NCBI GenBank assembly: GCA_946122785.1
Contig: CAMGYJ010000010.1
Coordinates: 13,181,467-13,245,466 of the forward strand
Reading direction: 5' to 3'
Source: Linum tenue
Taxonomy: Eukaryota > Streptophyta > Magnoliopsida > Malpighiales > Linaceae
DNA: 64,000 nucleotides
Below the pieces are notes generated by a model, which made no database searches, was not told the DNA's origin, and was given only the letters and a program-made list of their open reading frames with translations. Positions 11,487 through 24,121 of this stretch are shown in pieces (the first letter of the stretch is position 1; every line of letters begins with the position of its first letter). A program made the position numbers and the translations under genes.

Positions 11487-13744
11487 ATGGAACCCAAACA
11501 TGTTGGTAATGCACCTGCTGATGCTGCTGCCCCTCCTATTCCTAATGGTAATCCTGAACATATTGTGGAAGATGTTCTTCCTCAACATCCCTTAGGTGCT
11601 ACTAGGTCTTTAAAATCTGATGTCTGGCCTCACTTCACTAGACTGATGGTCAATGGGATATTAAAAGCTAAATGCAACTACTGTAAGAAGGTGTTGGCTG
11701 GGAAATCTAGTAACGGAACTTCTCATCTTAGAACTCATAGGAACAAGTGTGTTCATAAAAAGATACACGATGGGAGTCAAAGGGTACTTGGTGCTAATTA
11801 CAATGCCAATGGTACTGCTGATATGAGTACCAATCAATTTAGTAGTGAGGTGTCTAGAAAGGAACTCTGCACCATGATCTTGGTGCACGAGTATCCCCTT
11901 TCTATTGTGGATCACCTTTACTTCAAAAGGTTTTGCTGCACCTTGAACCCTCTATTCAAAGTTCCAACCCGAAATACCATAAAAAAAGACATTGTGACTA
12001 TTATGGTTTAGAGAAGTCTAAAATCCAAGGGGTAATGGACCAAAACAAAGGGAGGATTGCTATCACAACTGATTTGTGGACTGCCACAAATCAAAAAAGG
12101 TCTTACATGGCTGTTACTGCCCATTACATAGACAATTCTTGGAAGTTACGGAACCATCTGATTATGTTTGGTTATGTCCCTTCCCCACACACTAGTGAGA
12201 GGTTGGCTGCTAAGCTTGCTAAATGCCTCCAATCATGGAACATTGATAGGACATTGTCAACAATTACTCTTGACAATTGTACTACCAATGATTCCATGAT
12301 CAATCTAGTTAAACAAAGGCTGGTTCTTTTTAATTTGATTAGGGATGGAACACTTCTTCATATGAGGTGCTCTGCTCACATCCTTAATCTAATTGTGAGG
12401 GATGGCCTAGATGTTCTCAAAGATGGAATTGAAAACATCAGGGATAGTGTGGTATTTTGGACTTGCACACCTAGGAGAGTTGAAATTTTCCATGCAACTG
12501 CCCAGCAGCTTAAGCTGGCTGTTTCTAAGAAACTGGTGTTGGATTGTCCCACTCGGTGGAATTCTACTTTTGACATGCTTTCTGCTGCAATCCCATATAA
12601 GGATGTGTTCTCTATTCTGAAAATAAGGGAACCTCAATACAACTCTCTGCCAAGCAATGAGCATTGGGAGTTTGCTGAAATTTTGTGTGGGAAACTTGAG
12701 GTTTTCAAGGATATAACTGCTGTATTTTCTGGTTCAAACTATCCTACAGCCAATCAGTTTTTTGCTAAGGTGTGTGACTTGAGGTTGCGTTTGATGGAAT
12801 GGTTATGTGATCCTAGCCTGATGATTGTTTCTATGGCTGAGAAAATGTGGGCAAAGTTTGTCAAATACTGGGATGATATTCATTTGCTACTGGCTGTTGC
12901 TGTTGTGATGGATCCACGGTACAAATTGGATTTGATTGGGTACTATGCAAACAAATTTGGCATTACTAGTTCTGGTTCCGACCTTGTGATTGATAGAGTG
13001 AAAGATCTTGTTGTTGATTTGGTTGTCGAATATCAGAGGAAATCCTCTAAGAACACAACTGTTCCTTCTACATCTCATCCTTCTTCGGCCACAGATCTGG
13101 ATTTTGATCTATATGTGAGCCAAAGGAAAAAAAACCAGAACATCTGTTGTTACAACTGAGTTAGATCACTATCTAGCTGAGGATAATCATCCTAGAACAC
13201 CAGATTTTGATTTGCTTGGTTGGTGGAAATTCAATGGTGCCAAGTATCCCATTTTGCAAGGCATTGCAAGGGATTTACTTGTTGTGCCTGTTACAAGTGT
13301 TGCCTCTGAATCTACCTTTAGTTCTGGTGGGAGGCTTTTGGACCCCCATCGGAGCAGGCTTGATCCCTTAACAGTAGAGGCCATGATGATATTGAGGACA
13401 TGGATTCAAGATGATAGCAAAGGTGATTGTTTTAATCGAATTCTTACTTTTTTTGTTGTGTTTTCCATTGTTTGGTTAGTATTCTTATCGATTAATTATT
13501 GCTTTCCCTGCCATGTAGTGTCTGCCTCGGATTTGAAAGCTTTGGAGGGGGTTTTCTCAGCTATGGCAATGGATGATGCCTCGGTGGAAGAGTGCACAGG
13601 TAACCATTTTGCTATAAGTAGTGTTTAACTTATGTTTCAGCTCTGTTCTAACCATTTTATTTTGTAACAGATGGAGCTGGAAGTTGTTCGAAGGAGAAAG
13701 GTGATGAGGATGATGTAACTGCTGTCATCACCCTACTGGACTAG
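11487..13744 (+). pseudogene. hAT transposase (BED finger, hAT dimerisation), two frameshifts
   Basis: Translation from 11487 (MEPKHVGNAPADAAA) gives an N-terminal BED zinc finger (WPHFTRL, CNYCKKVLAG, HLRTHRNKC), then the RNase-H-like hAT core (RIAITTDLWTATNQKR, FGYVPSPHTSERLA, TLDNCTTNDSM, MRCSAHILNLIV, DCPTRWNSTFDML) and the C-terminal dimerisation domain (WWKFNGAKYPILQGIARD, VPVTSVASESTFSSGGR). Frame changes occur near 12000, where one base appears lost (TACTATTATGG), and at 13126-13133, where an A8 run has one A more than the open frame needs. Two short GT-AG introns near the end (13423-13518, 13600-13670) lead to a stop at 13742-13744. Apart from the two indels the frame is open, so decay is recent or the indels are sequence errors. 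Confidence 0.85.
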
Positions 13745-14510
13745 CTCTAGGTTTGTGTTTTAAGGTTTAAGTTTTCATTTATTAATAATGCATCAGAATC
13801 AAGTGTTTAATGTGAATGAATCTGTCATATTTTGCAGATATTGTCTAGTAGGCATTAGATGTGAATTACTCTTGTCTGATGGGTTGCTGGAATGATGCTG
13901 GAATGATGCTGGGTTGTTAGACTGCTGTGTTGCTAGCCGTTTTTGAAGAAGTGAAGAATGCTTGTTGTTGCTAATAATTAGTGATTTATGGTTTTGTTAT
14001 TGTGTTTGCATTATCATGGATTCATTAGTGCCCATGTTTTGGGGTTTGTTAGACTATTCTTAGTTGAGAATTGGCTGAATTGCAGACTATGTTTAGCTGC
14101 CAGTTTTAGACTTTCAGTTCTTAGATGGAGACTTGCTGGATTTCAGATAGGTTTTGGGTTTGCAGTTCATTGTCATTGATACTGCTGGCAGCTCGCTGTT
14201 ATTTTTTTAAATGTTTTTTCTTTGTTTATGAGTTCATTTGGAATTGGATGAGTTTTGGGCTTAGGTGTTAGGCTCGTTGGCGGGTAGTCCATAACCCGTG
14301 GGTTCACCGAAGCCCGAATGGTTTTGGGCTTGGTAGGGATTCTCTGCCCGTATAATCAAACGGGGCGGGCACGGGCATTACCCGCGGGCCTAAAATGCGG
14401 GCAACGGATAGGGGGTATTCGCCCCGTATCCGACCCATTGCCATCCCTAGTATAGTTCGCTGCTTAAGTGCTAATAGATCCAAAGACCAATGAATCTCAA
14501 GCTTTATTGG

Positions 14511-14826
14511 GTAAATGTCACATTTGGTCACTGAGATTACTAAATCATGTCATGTTTAGTTACTAAAAAAAATTAATATCAATTTTGGGCTCTCGAATTA
14601 CTGAAACATGTCACATTTAGTCTGACTAAATGTGACATGTTTCAGTAATTCGAGTGACATTCATAAAAAAAAAGTAATTCGAGTGACCAGAGTTGAACGG
14701 ATTCAGTAATTCGGGTGACATTCATAAAAAAAAAGTAATTCGAGTGATCAGAGTTGAACGAAGACTAATGGAACAGTGACTAATGTGACACATTTTAGTA
14801 ATTCGAATGATCAAAATTGATATTAA
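14511..14826. repeat. Right arm of the inverted-repeat family, with palindrome and tandem units
   Basis: The first part (14511-14600) mirrors 9446-9588. It runs into a 63-bp near-perfect palindrome (14592-14654, 30-bp arms, 3-base loop) centred on ATTTAGTCTGACTAAAT. Two 61-bp tandem copies follow (about 14642-14702 and 14703-14763), containing GTGACATTCATAAAAAAAAA. Confidence 0.75.
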
Positions 14827-15170
14827 GGGGTCTTTTGGAAGTTGCGATTGTTAAATAGATGTATTGTTGAGAATGCATGTACAATATTATACATGTATTG
14901 TCGAATTTGATGCATTGTAGAATACAACGTTTGGTATGTGTTATTGTGTATGTCGCATTAGCTAAAAGCTGAGACAAAACAATCCCAACTCAACTATCTC
15001 AACAATCACAACTAAAAGTTGAGATATAACAATCACTCAAAATGAGTGATAGTTTATGTCACATCACAGAAACAATCCATGTATTGTTTCTGCTAAAAAA
15101 ACGATACATTACAAACAATACATGCATAATGACAATCTCAACAAAACTATCGCAACTTCCAAACGACCCA
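14827..15170. mobile_element. PIF/Harbinger-type (Tourist-like) MITE, 344 bp
   Basis: The ends GGGGTCTTTTGGAAGTTGCG and the reverse complement of CGCAACTTCCAAACGACCCA match closely. The flanking TAA at 14824-14826 and 15171-15173 fits the 3-bp TTA/TAA duplication of this superfamily. The interior is AT-rich and has no coding sequence. Confidence 0.85.
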
Positions 15171-15173
15171 TAA

Positions 15174-15563
15174 TTTTTTCTGGGATTCACCCGTTTCCAC
15201 GATTTTGATAGTATCCTTCAAAAACGAGATTCAACAAGAAACCTAAAAGGGACTGACTATGTGCAAATCTGATCCAAGCAAATATAGATTCAAACTATGG
15301 ACCAAATAGTGTTGCCCACCCCTAACTCAGGTTATGAAATTTCAAATTTCAGGGAAGCTAACTTCCCAAACATGGCTGATGTTTAAACTAATGAAGTGCA
15401 GTTGAAACAAATGCGACTTAATATAGACGGCAGCCAAAGTGAAACAAGTCAGTGATCGGGTGTATAAAATCCATCAAAACTCACATCTGTTTACTCAAAA
15501 TTTGATTAGGATAAAAACCATAAGTAAATAATCCAAACATTCATCTCATATTATGGAGCTGAT
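15174..15563. other. Spacer and probable 3' UTR of RPL34
   Basis: Only non-coding sequence is seen. The part next to 15564 should be the 3' UTR of the minus-strand RPL34 gene. No strong polyadenylation signal was singled out. Confidence 0.5.
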
Positions 15564-16861
<1,298 letters not shown>

Positions 16862-17180
16862 TTTCGATTCTTCTACCTTTCTCCTCTTCCTCCGTCTCTC
16901 GGCTGCAACACAGAAGTGGGCGGAAGCTAGCAAGGGCAGAATATTATCCCCTGCAGAGAGGCGAGAGCCTTTGGAACGGAAGCCCTAGATCGGACGGCTG
17001 TTGTTGTTTTAAAATATCACGGCTGAGATTTAATTTTCAGCAACAGACTGGACTGCTGGAGACGAGGTGAGTTCCTGGGCTTTTGGCTTTGGGTGCCCAT
17101 GTGATTGTTTTCATGGACTGGATCTACCGGTAATTCAAGCCGCCAGCCCCATTAGTTCCAAAAGCCCAAAATAGCGGTAC
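16862..17180 (-). promoter_or_regulatory. RPL34 upstream region with site II-like TGGGCY motifs
   Basis: TGGGCT at 17076-17081 on the plus strand and its reverse complement AGCCCA at 17164-17169 match the site II motif (TGGGCY) common in plant ribosomal-protein promoters, where TCP factors bind. Their position 200-310 bp upstream of the ATG is compatible with that role. Function is inferred. Confidence 0.45.
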
Positions 17181-17876
17181 AGGCCAGAACTTCCATCCGG
17201 AAGCACAAAAACAAAACAAAAGGCAGATTTTTCTTTCTCCTCCCGAGTCCTGAGTAGGGGTCAAATGGTTACCGTGGTAATAACCAAACCAATTAAACCT
17301 AAATTAGATTGTATCTCGATTCGTTAGCCGGTTGCAATACTATAACGGTAATCAACAAAAAAAATTAAAATGGTCTCTTATTTTTTACCATTATGGAAGT
17401 CAAACTATTCTCACTACAAGAAAAATGGCTTTTTGCAACCAATAAAACTGGTTCCTAAAAGTCAAAAATTAGTTATAAATACCTTTTTGCGACCAAAATA
17501 TTTTGGTAGCAGCATTGGTCGCTATTGCCGCGTTACTAATTCCTAGCGCAACCAAAATGTGGATTGGTAGCAAAAAAGAAAGCTTTCGCAACCAAATTCG
17601 CCAATGGTAAAAAACCCTTACTTTTTCGCGACCATTTTAATTTGGTTGTCATAGTCCAACTTAATGGCTGGGAAATATAATTGATTGGTCGCGAAAAATA
17701 AAAATGACAACCAATTTGATGTGGCTATTAGTAACCTATTTTTTTGGTCGCAAATAGAATTTACGTACGTTTTATAGGTGACCATTCAATTTGGTTGGGA
17801 AATTAACATATGTCAACCAATTATATCATTACAACAACCAATTGTTTAAGTTACGAAAATTTAACACAACCATGAA

Positions 17877-18240
17877 ATTTGGTCGTGAAAAACACATAGC
17901 CCGACCAATTATATCATTTTAGACGACTAATTATATTTGTTACAAAAGTTTAACACAACCATAACAATTGGTCGTGAAAAACATATATCTCAACCAATTA
18001 AACCATTTTGGTGACCAATGGAATTGGTTATGAAAGTTTAACGCAACCTTACAAATTGGTTGTCAAAAATACATATGTCGACTACTCATTTTGGTGACCA
18101 ATGGAATTGGTTACGACTAATTCTTATGGTTATAAAAGTTAAATGCTACCATAAGAATTGGTTGCGGAAAACACATACGCCGACCAAAAAATTCATTTCA
18201 TATGACCAATTTGGTAGATGAGATTTGGGTCACTAAAATA
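17877..18240. repeat. CACTA subterminal tandem repeats
   Basis: Roughly 80-90-bp diverged units recur, each with an AATTGGTCGTGAAAAACA-like block, ACAAAAGTTTAACACAACC and GTGACCAATGGAATTGG. They extend the left inverted arm and give it more transposase-binding-like motifs than the right arm. Confidence 0.65.
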
Positions 18241-18573
18241 AAAATATTAAAAATTAATAGAATTATAATAAAAAATTATTTCATATAACAAAATTGTTTA
18301 CCAACGAAAATTATAGTTCACAATTTATCGTTTAGTAACCAAAATCACAATTACACCAAATTATCACTAAGAATCAGCCTATTATTTCAAAAAATAAAAA
18401 GAGGACCTAAAGGCCACACTAACTACTTCACGTATCTTTGATTTGCCATTCCACCTTTGGAACACTTGATCTGCAGATGGGGAGAATAAAAACATAACAA
18501 ACAACATTAATACATATGCTAGAACTTCAAAATTCAAAAGCTTCTTCACCAATGACATAAAATGGGAACTAAC

Positions 18574-18735
18574 CTGTGACTTGGCAAACCTGACCTCCGG
18601 GCAAGAAAGCAGTCCAGCAATGTCATGCTCCATATATTCAAACACTAGGTATATGCTGCAGGGTAGATGGGAAGTAAACAAGAGTCAAAACGAACCTTCT
18701 TCAAAGCAACAGTCCTCCCAGTTTCAAGCTCTTTG
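18574..18735 (-). pseudogene. Captured CDK-like protein kinase fragment
   Basis: Read on the minus strand, ELETGRTVALKKVRFDS is the strand and VAxK lysine region of plant CDKC/CRK-type Ser/Thr kinases. SIYLVFEYMEHDIAGLLSCP, followed by EVRFAKSQ, is the hinge region. The latter ends at a CAG/GTTAGT splice donor, as a real exon would. The residues between the two blocks in intact kinases (including the alpha-C helix) and the whole catalytic loop are missing. It lies inside the CACTA element, so it was probably captured from a host kinase gene and then shortened. Confidence 0.75.
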
Positions 18736-18906
18736 GAACCACAATTTCATTCCCCCAGATCTTTACAATAATCTGGTTTCCTAACCCTAGATTATCAGCC
18801 TGAAAGACCTAGATTCTTTAAGAGCTAACAACCGTCAACAAAACTACCTTAGATAGCATACAAATAAGCAGATACCCTATCAATATGAAACGAGGAGCTA
18901 GAATAC

Positions 18907-19011
18907 CTGAGCTCGGACGAAGCCACAGAGGGCATAAACGTAGAACTGCCTTGGAGGACTGTTGCTTCCTGCAACTTTGGCTAGCTTGCCTTTGTACTCC
19001 TTGAGCAGCTG
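18907..19011 (-). pseudogene. Unidentified 105-nt exon inside the CACTA element
   Basis: A TTAG acceptor and a CAG/GTATTC donor bracket exactly 105 nt (35 codons, phase 0) with no stop. It encodes QLLKEYKGKLAKVAG, then SNSPPRQFYVYALCGFVRAQ. The clean borders and open frame suggest an exon taken from a host gene. I do not recognise the family. It is on the same strand as the kinase fragment and upstream of it. Confidence 0.45.
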
Positions 19012-21111
19012 CTAAGGCAAAGTTCAAGTACTAATTAGTAACTTGATAATACAAATTTACATTACGAAAAGGAATCAAAACCAGAACCCACAGAAGGCAA
19101 AGTTTCCTCCAACAGAGACCAAAATTAATTGCACAACCTAGGGTCTTGCTCTGTGCATTCCTTAACCCTAATCATCGCCGGCTTCGGATGGCCCAACCGG
19201 GGATTTGTTTTCAACCAAATACTATTTATAAAATTATCAAGATTTCTTATCTAGAAAAAGAAGTAAAAAGGGAAAAGGAATCGAATTCTTTAGTCTTCTG
19301 GTTGGTTCAAGACTTTCATTGAACAAAACCATTTTCGACAATCACAAATCCATGGGTCTCACCAAGTAAATAGCATAACAATCCGAGGAAAAACAAATCC
19401 ATTACTCACCTGTTAGAGTCACCTCCATATGCAGAGATGTTGCTGCCGATACTAATCAATGGAATTACAGATTTCTAAGTTCCCATGCTTCATGATTGAT
19501 CATCTCGGTTCATGATTCACCATTAAATCATGAAGCTCCTCTTGAGATCCTACTGCTTTTACTACAAAACAGATACACAAATAAACCAAAATCAGTAGGC
19601 TCCCATGTTTATGCTCCACCAACAGGATGACAATCACATTCATGAAAACAATACCATTTTACTAACATAAGGTAATAACCAGCTAACTTAGGGTGACTAC
19701 TGCCTGAGAATCTTATTCAAGACAATATATAAGCAGCTAACTTAGGGTATCTTTCGCCAATTGTACCGCCTTTCTGTTTCTGAACTGAATGTAACGTAGT
19801 GTGCTGGCAAGGAAAGCCTCGGTAGCAGGGTCTGGTGCACTAGAACTGGAGTCATTTTGCTGCATCTCAGTAGTGATCAGTTCAAAAGAAAAGAAAGTTT
19901 CATGGCACACTTTTAATGGCCAGAGGGAGAAACTAGCCAATGCGGAGCAAGAGGGAGAAACTAGTAAGACTTCCCATAATAAGACTCTCTAGCCAACGCG
20001 GAGGGAGAAACTAGCCAGCTATCGTATAGATGATAGCTAAAGGACGTGCCTTTGACTTGAGCATTAATTGATTGGACAACCAAACCCCAGAGAGATCAAA
20101 CAACATACCTACTTGTTCCCTGAAAGTATCCGACAAGAATGAAAGAAAGGATAAAGAAGCATGTCCAGATAATCAGATAACACTCCAAGAGCGTATCTCA
20201 TCCAGAAATATATTCTTCACAAGCAATGGAGGGGTAGTCCACAACTTGATCAAAGAGAACAAACAAGAGACATCTTAAAAAAATATCACACGAGCTAAAT
20301 GCCAGATCATCCTCGCACTATATATCCATAACTGCATAATTATGCTCACTATTCAGCAGTCCCTTAGGCTTTTCAATGCGACCCAAGTTCGCACAAATAT
20401 CCATGCCTCCGTCCCATTACAGGCTAAGAGAACAACAGGTGCATTGCCGTGAAAACAAGAACTCAACCTACATGAGGCGACCAAACTCCAAAATAAAGAC
20501 AACATTTCTGAGATCAAGCTCCTTCTATGTGTTCAATAGTTCGGTGAGATAAAAGATGCAGGACCATTAGCTCATTCACAATAGATAAACCCAGAAGGAC
20601 AAATAAGCAAGGTATACCTAAATGGGCTACTCACCATCATTTAATGGTTACTCAATAGAATCGAAACAGTTGATGGGAAAAGGGAAACTATCAGGGGATG
20701 GAGAAAGGTGTAAAAACAGCCGAATTAAACCTGAAACATCAATAAAGAAATGTTGGATGTTAAAGTTGTTTGTACTCACATTTGGTCATTTCCATCTTCC
20801 GTCATCTCTAGCTTTTACTTTCCTGCTCCTCCTATGATCATAGAAGGAGAAACAAAAAAAAGTCTGGGTATGCTTGTTAGATGCTTGCTCTAGAGAAGTT
20901 GCCTGCAAAACAGAGATAAAAAAGAAGATGAAGGTAAATAAAAAAAAACATTAGTCGTTGTATACTGTAAGGCATAGAAAAGTTTGAGAACAAATTGTCA
21001 TGATGGTGTATGCAAGGAGACTCTCAAAACAGCTCCCTTTCATCAAATAGATAATCTGATGACACATATAAAAAATCCAAACAAAAAAAACTATAGGGGA
21101 AAACACAAATT
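19012..21111. other. CACTA interior without further recognisable genes
   Basis: Apart from the fragment at 19737-19865, no coding homology is visible. The repeated GAGGGAGAAACTAG block near 19921-20014 is a short local duplication. Confidence 0.5.
19737..19865 (-). pseudogene. Unidentified exon-like fragment in the CACTA element
   Basis: A minus-strand frame reads MQQNDSSSSAPDPATEAFL, ASTLRYIQFRNRKAVQLAK, then DTLS and a stop. The composition looks coding, and it shares the strand of the other captured exons. I do not recognise the family, and chance cannot be excluded. Confidence 0.3.
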
Positions 21112-21732
21112 TCATGGTTGTGTTAAATTTCCGTAACTTAAACAATTGGTTGTTGTAATGATATAATTGGTTGACATATGTTAATTTCCCAACCAAACTG
21201 AATGGTCACCTATAAAACGTACGTAAATTCTATTTGCGACCAAAAAAATAGGTTACTAATAGCCACATCAAATTGGTTGTCATTTTAATTTTTCACGACC
21301 AATCAATTATATTTTCCAACCATTAATTGGACTATGACAACCAAATTAAAATGGTCGCGAAAAAGTAAGGTTTTTTTACCATTGGTGAATTTGGTTGCGA
21401 AAGCTTTCTTTTTTGCTACCAATCCTGATTTTGGTTGCACTAGGAATTAGTAACGCGTCTATAGCGACCAATGCTGCTACCAAAATATTTTGGTCGCAAA
21501 TTGGTATTTATAACCAATTTTTTGATCTTTAGGAACCAATTTTATTGGTTGCAAAAAGTCATTTTTCTTGTAGTGGTGATAGAGATAACTTCAATGTCAA
21601 TGTGCAATCATTTAGAAATTGTCTGTTTTCTGGTAACGTGTAACCAGTTGCTATGAGGTGAATTTAAAGGTTGGTGTGCTTCGATATTATTCAATTGGGT
21701 AGCGTTCACTGATGGCATGGAATGTTTGATTT

Positions 21733-22260
21733 CGTGAATTGGTGGTCTTTGGTGGAGGGCATACTGCCACGATTCTAGTTCGTGCTACAAAGAAGGGGTT
21801 GGTGAAGCCAGCAGCTATTGCAGCTGTTGCACCAACCTGGGGTGGTCTGCTGCCTATTGTGTTTGGTCGTGACTCAAACATGGAGTCAAGGGATCAATCA
21901 TGTGAATTATGTTTTATGTTCTTGAACGCTGCAAGTTGGAGTTCCAAGAACTTATTTTCTAGAAAATGACTTTGGTTTCATTGTTTGAGGAACTAAACCA
22001 GATGGAGCTTTTGGTCAATTTAACAGGTATGATCTACTTAGGGGCACGTTGAGGGCGCACATGGAGAAGGTTGGATGATGTATAATGTGATTGTCAGAAA
22101 CGAGAATGCCATCCAATCCCAGTACAAATCCCATGTATATGCTGATCCAGACAATGTGACTCGAGAAGTTGTGCGAGCCGATATGCACCTTCAGCGTTCT
22201 TGACTGGCCTGCTTGACCCAGTTCATTCTGGAGAAGAGTTCCTGGACTTGTTCATGTTTG
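21733..22260 (+). pseudogene. Alpha/beta-hydrolase fold protein, pseudogene fragment
   Basis: Plus-strand blocks VVFGGGHTATILVRATKKGL, VKPAAIAAVAPTWGGLLPIV and FGRDSNMESR (to about 21892), then RYDLLRGTLRA, VGWMMYN and SQYKSHVYADPDNVT (22027-22165) and FLTGLLDPVHSGEEFLDLF (about 22196-22250), follow the order of a plant chloroplast-predicted alpha/beta hydrolase family. The first and second blocks are separated by intron-like sequence ending in TTTAACAG. Frameshifts (for example after 22070 and near 22180) and missing N- and C-termini show a degenerate copy. It starts about 150 bp beyond the CACTA right end. The family call is from memory of conserved blocks. Confidence 0.6.
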
Positions 22261-23131
22261 GTCACTCTCCGTCCAATTCCGTTAACTTTTGCTTATGGGA
22301 AGCCTCTTGCCCTACCCTAATTTCATGGCAACAAGATGTATGACTTGTCCCCCTAAAATATATCCTACTCCAGCAGAGTATGAATGGAGAACCATTGTGC
22401 ACTTGATCACAGTAGCTTGCTCCTTCTTCCTGTATCACAGCTAGTGAACACTTACAATACATGCTTCAACTTTCCCGGAACCATTTGGTGCATGTTCAAC
22501 CTGAGGCACAATAGCCTTTTTGTCATGAAACCCTCCATTTCTGTACTGGTGCAGGAAGAATGAAAAGAGAGTGAAAGGGAAGAGACAAGGCCAAGAGCAC
22601 AATGAGTCGGTAAGCAGGTACTGAGAAATATTTGCTCTCTTTCTACCTACACTAATTGCATATTAAGCTATCTCAATTTATTGTTCTATCAAGTTGTCGA
22701 CATTTGAGATGGGAGAGTTTCATGGTATGCAAGTTCATTTTCCTGGCTTTATGTCATCTCATCTCTTTAGGAGGATTGACAGTGAGGCGGGGCTCGCACA
22801 TTAGTTGATTGCGCTTAGTAAGTCGAGAAAATGATCCATATGGAGTCAATTATTCAGCTATTAATGGTATCCTGCTCGACAAGAAAATATCATTTCACTA
22901 AAAACTAAAGTCATTCTCATTCATGCATCTCACTCGTCCTCGCCATCACATCTTATATATGTTCATTTTTCAAAGAATTTTTCTTTCTTTGTAGTTAATT
23001 GCCTTACCTAACATGATCAGATAGGCGGTACTAATATCTTGACTCATTATCCTAGGTTGTACTCAGGAGCGTAGCCAGGATTTTGTCGAGGGTGGGTCCA
23101 TTTAGAAAAAATACATACGTTAAAATAATTT
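22261..23131. other. Spacer with possible coding remnants
   Basis: No supported gene. A minus-strand run at about 22290-22500 has some coding-like character but contains stops and no recognised domain. The sequence just before the LTR (AGGAGCGTAGCCAGGATTTT, about 23072) resembles a repeat seen widely in plant genomes, which I cannot name with certainty. Confidence 0.4.
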
Positions 23132-24084
23132 TGTTAGTGTTTACACTACAAAAGTAATCGTTTACCACATTGATTATTTACAAGACATTTACTGTCTTTA
23201 TAAGGCCAGATCAACAATAACAATTAATGTTATTTAAACTGGGCCTACGATACTAGATTTTTAAACCCAAATGATTAGGTCTGACATGACGCGTGAGAAT
23301 AAACAAAGTCTGGTACCTCATCGCGACAAGCCTCCTCGCGTCAAGTTGGTAGACCCCCTTGTCGCGACAAACCTCCTTGTTTAAACACATCGCGAGTCTA
23401 CAAGATATGCGAGGAGAAGGTCACAAAATAAACTAAGTTCAAGCGCCAAGCCTCCTCGCGTCAGGCCACTACGCGAGTCCGCCAGGCCACCTCGTCGCAA
23501 GTCCGCCAAGCCTCTACTAAGTTTAAGCGACAAGCCTTCTAGCATTGTCATCATGTTTGACAAACCGCCTCGTAACGAGATCTGTAATAGTCATGGTAAA
23601 GGAAAGGGCAAGTAACAAGACGTCAATTCCAAAAGGGAGAGCCGACGGTTTGATTGAGAAACTGTCAATTACCCTATGTTCAAGGACACGTCAGCCACGT
23701 CCGAGAAAGAAGGGAAGCAGTTCTTTATGGAAGTTACTCTCCAGACAGTTTTCTACGACGGTTATCACCTCAAGCCTATAAATAGGAGGAAGAGTTGTCA
23801 GAGAAAAAGAGTCGCCAAATTCACACCAGACAACACAATGTCAAATTTTATCCCTTTATCCTTTCCTCTGCAATTTTAGCCGTAGTAGTAGATCTGGAGC
23901 TCTCACAGAACCTCCATAGGAGTAGGAGTAACTTAATGTAGATCTGTCTCGAGAGTCGTGTAAACATCGATCACCCTCGTTCGAACTGTGTTTGAAGAGG
24001 TGTGAACTGTGTTAAGTTAATCGTTGTCCAAAGAAGTCAAGGTGCAATCAATATCAATTCAGCAAGTTTTCTCGCCGGAGAACA
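23132..24084 (+). repeat. LTR, first copy
   Basis: Direct repeat of about 28189-29250. It starts at or near TGTTAGTGTTTACACTAC and probably ends just before the AATTTGGCACACCTGGTGGG that precedes gag and is the likely primer-binding region. A TATAAATAG box lies at 23777-23785. A GCGACAAGCCTCCTCGCG minisatellite is present but shorter by about 120 bp than in the second LTR. Confidence 0.8.
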
Positions 24085-24121
24085 AATTTGGCACACCTGG
24101 TGGGACTCTTGTGTCGATTCA

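Larger units (their letters stand above)
9780..14449 (+). mobile_element. hAT transposon, 4670 bp, near-complete
   Basis: The ends are TAGGCATGGCAATGGG (9780-9795) and CCCATTGCCATCCCTA (14434-14449), inverted repeats differing at one position. They are flanked by the perfect 8-bp direct duplication GTATAGTT at 9772-9779 and 14450-14457, the hallmark target-site duplication of hAT elements. Both subterminal regions are rich in GGGCCCGCGGGC-like GC motifs. A hAT transposase gene with two one-base frameshifts lies inside (11487-13744). Confidence 0.95.
17412..21575. mobile_element. CACTA transposon, about 4.16 kb, non-autonomous, with captured exons
   Basis: The left end CACTACAAGAAAAATGGC (17412) and right end TTTTTCTTGTAGTG (to 21575) are the classic CACTA termini. 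Long inverted arms of about 465 bp (17412-17876 and 21112-21575) are packed with GCGACCAA/TTGGTCGC subterminal motifs, and further motif-rich repeats reach to about 18240 on the left. The 3 bases on each side (TCT, GTG) do not match, so no target duplication is left or one flank has changed. No TNPD or TNPA homology is visible. The interior instead holds minus-strand exon-like fragments (separate entries). Confidence 0.9.

Noticed and set aside
17260..17411. Separate small hAT-like element starting TAGGGGTCAAATGG next to the CACTA left end
   Set aside because: No matching right terminus or duplication was found on the other side of the CACTA element.
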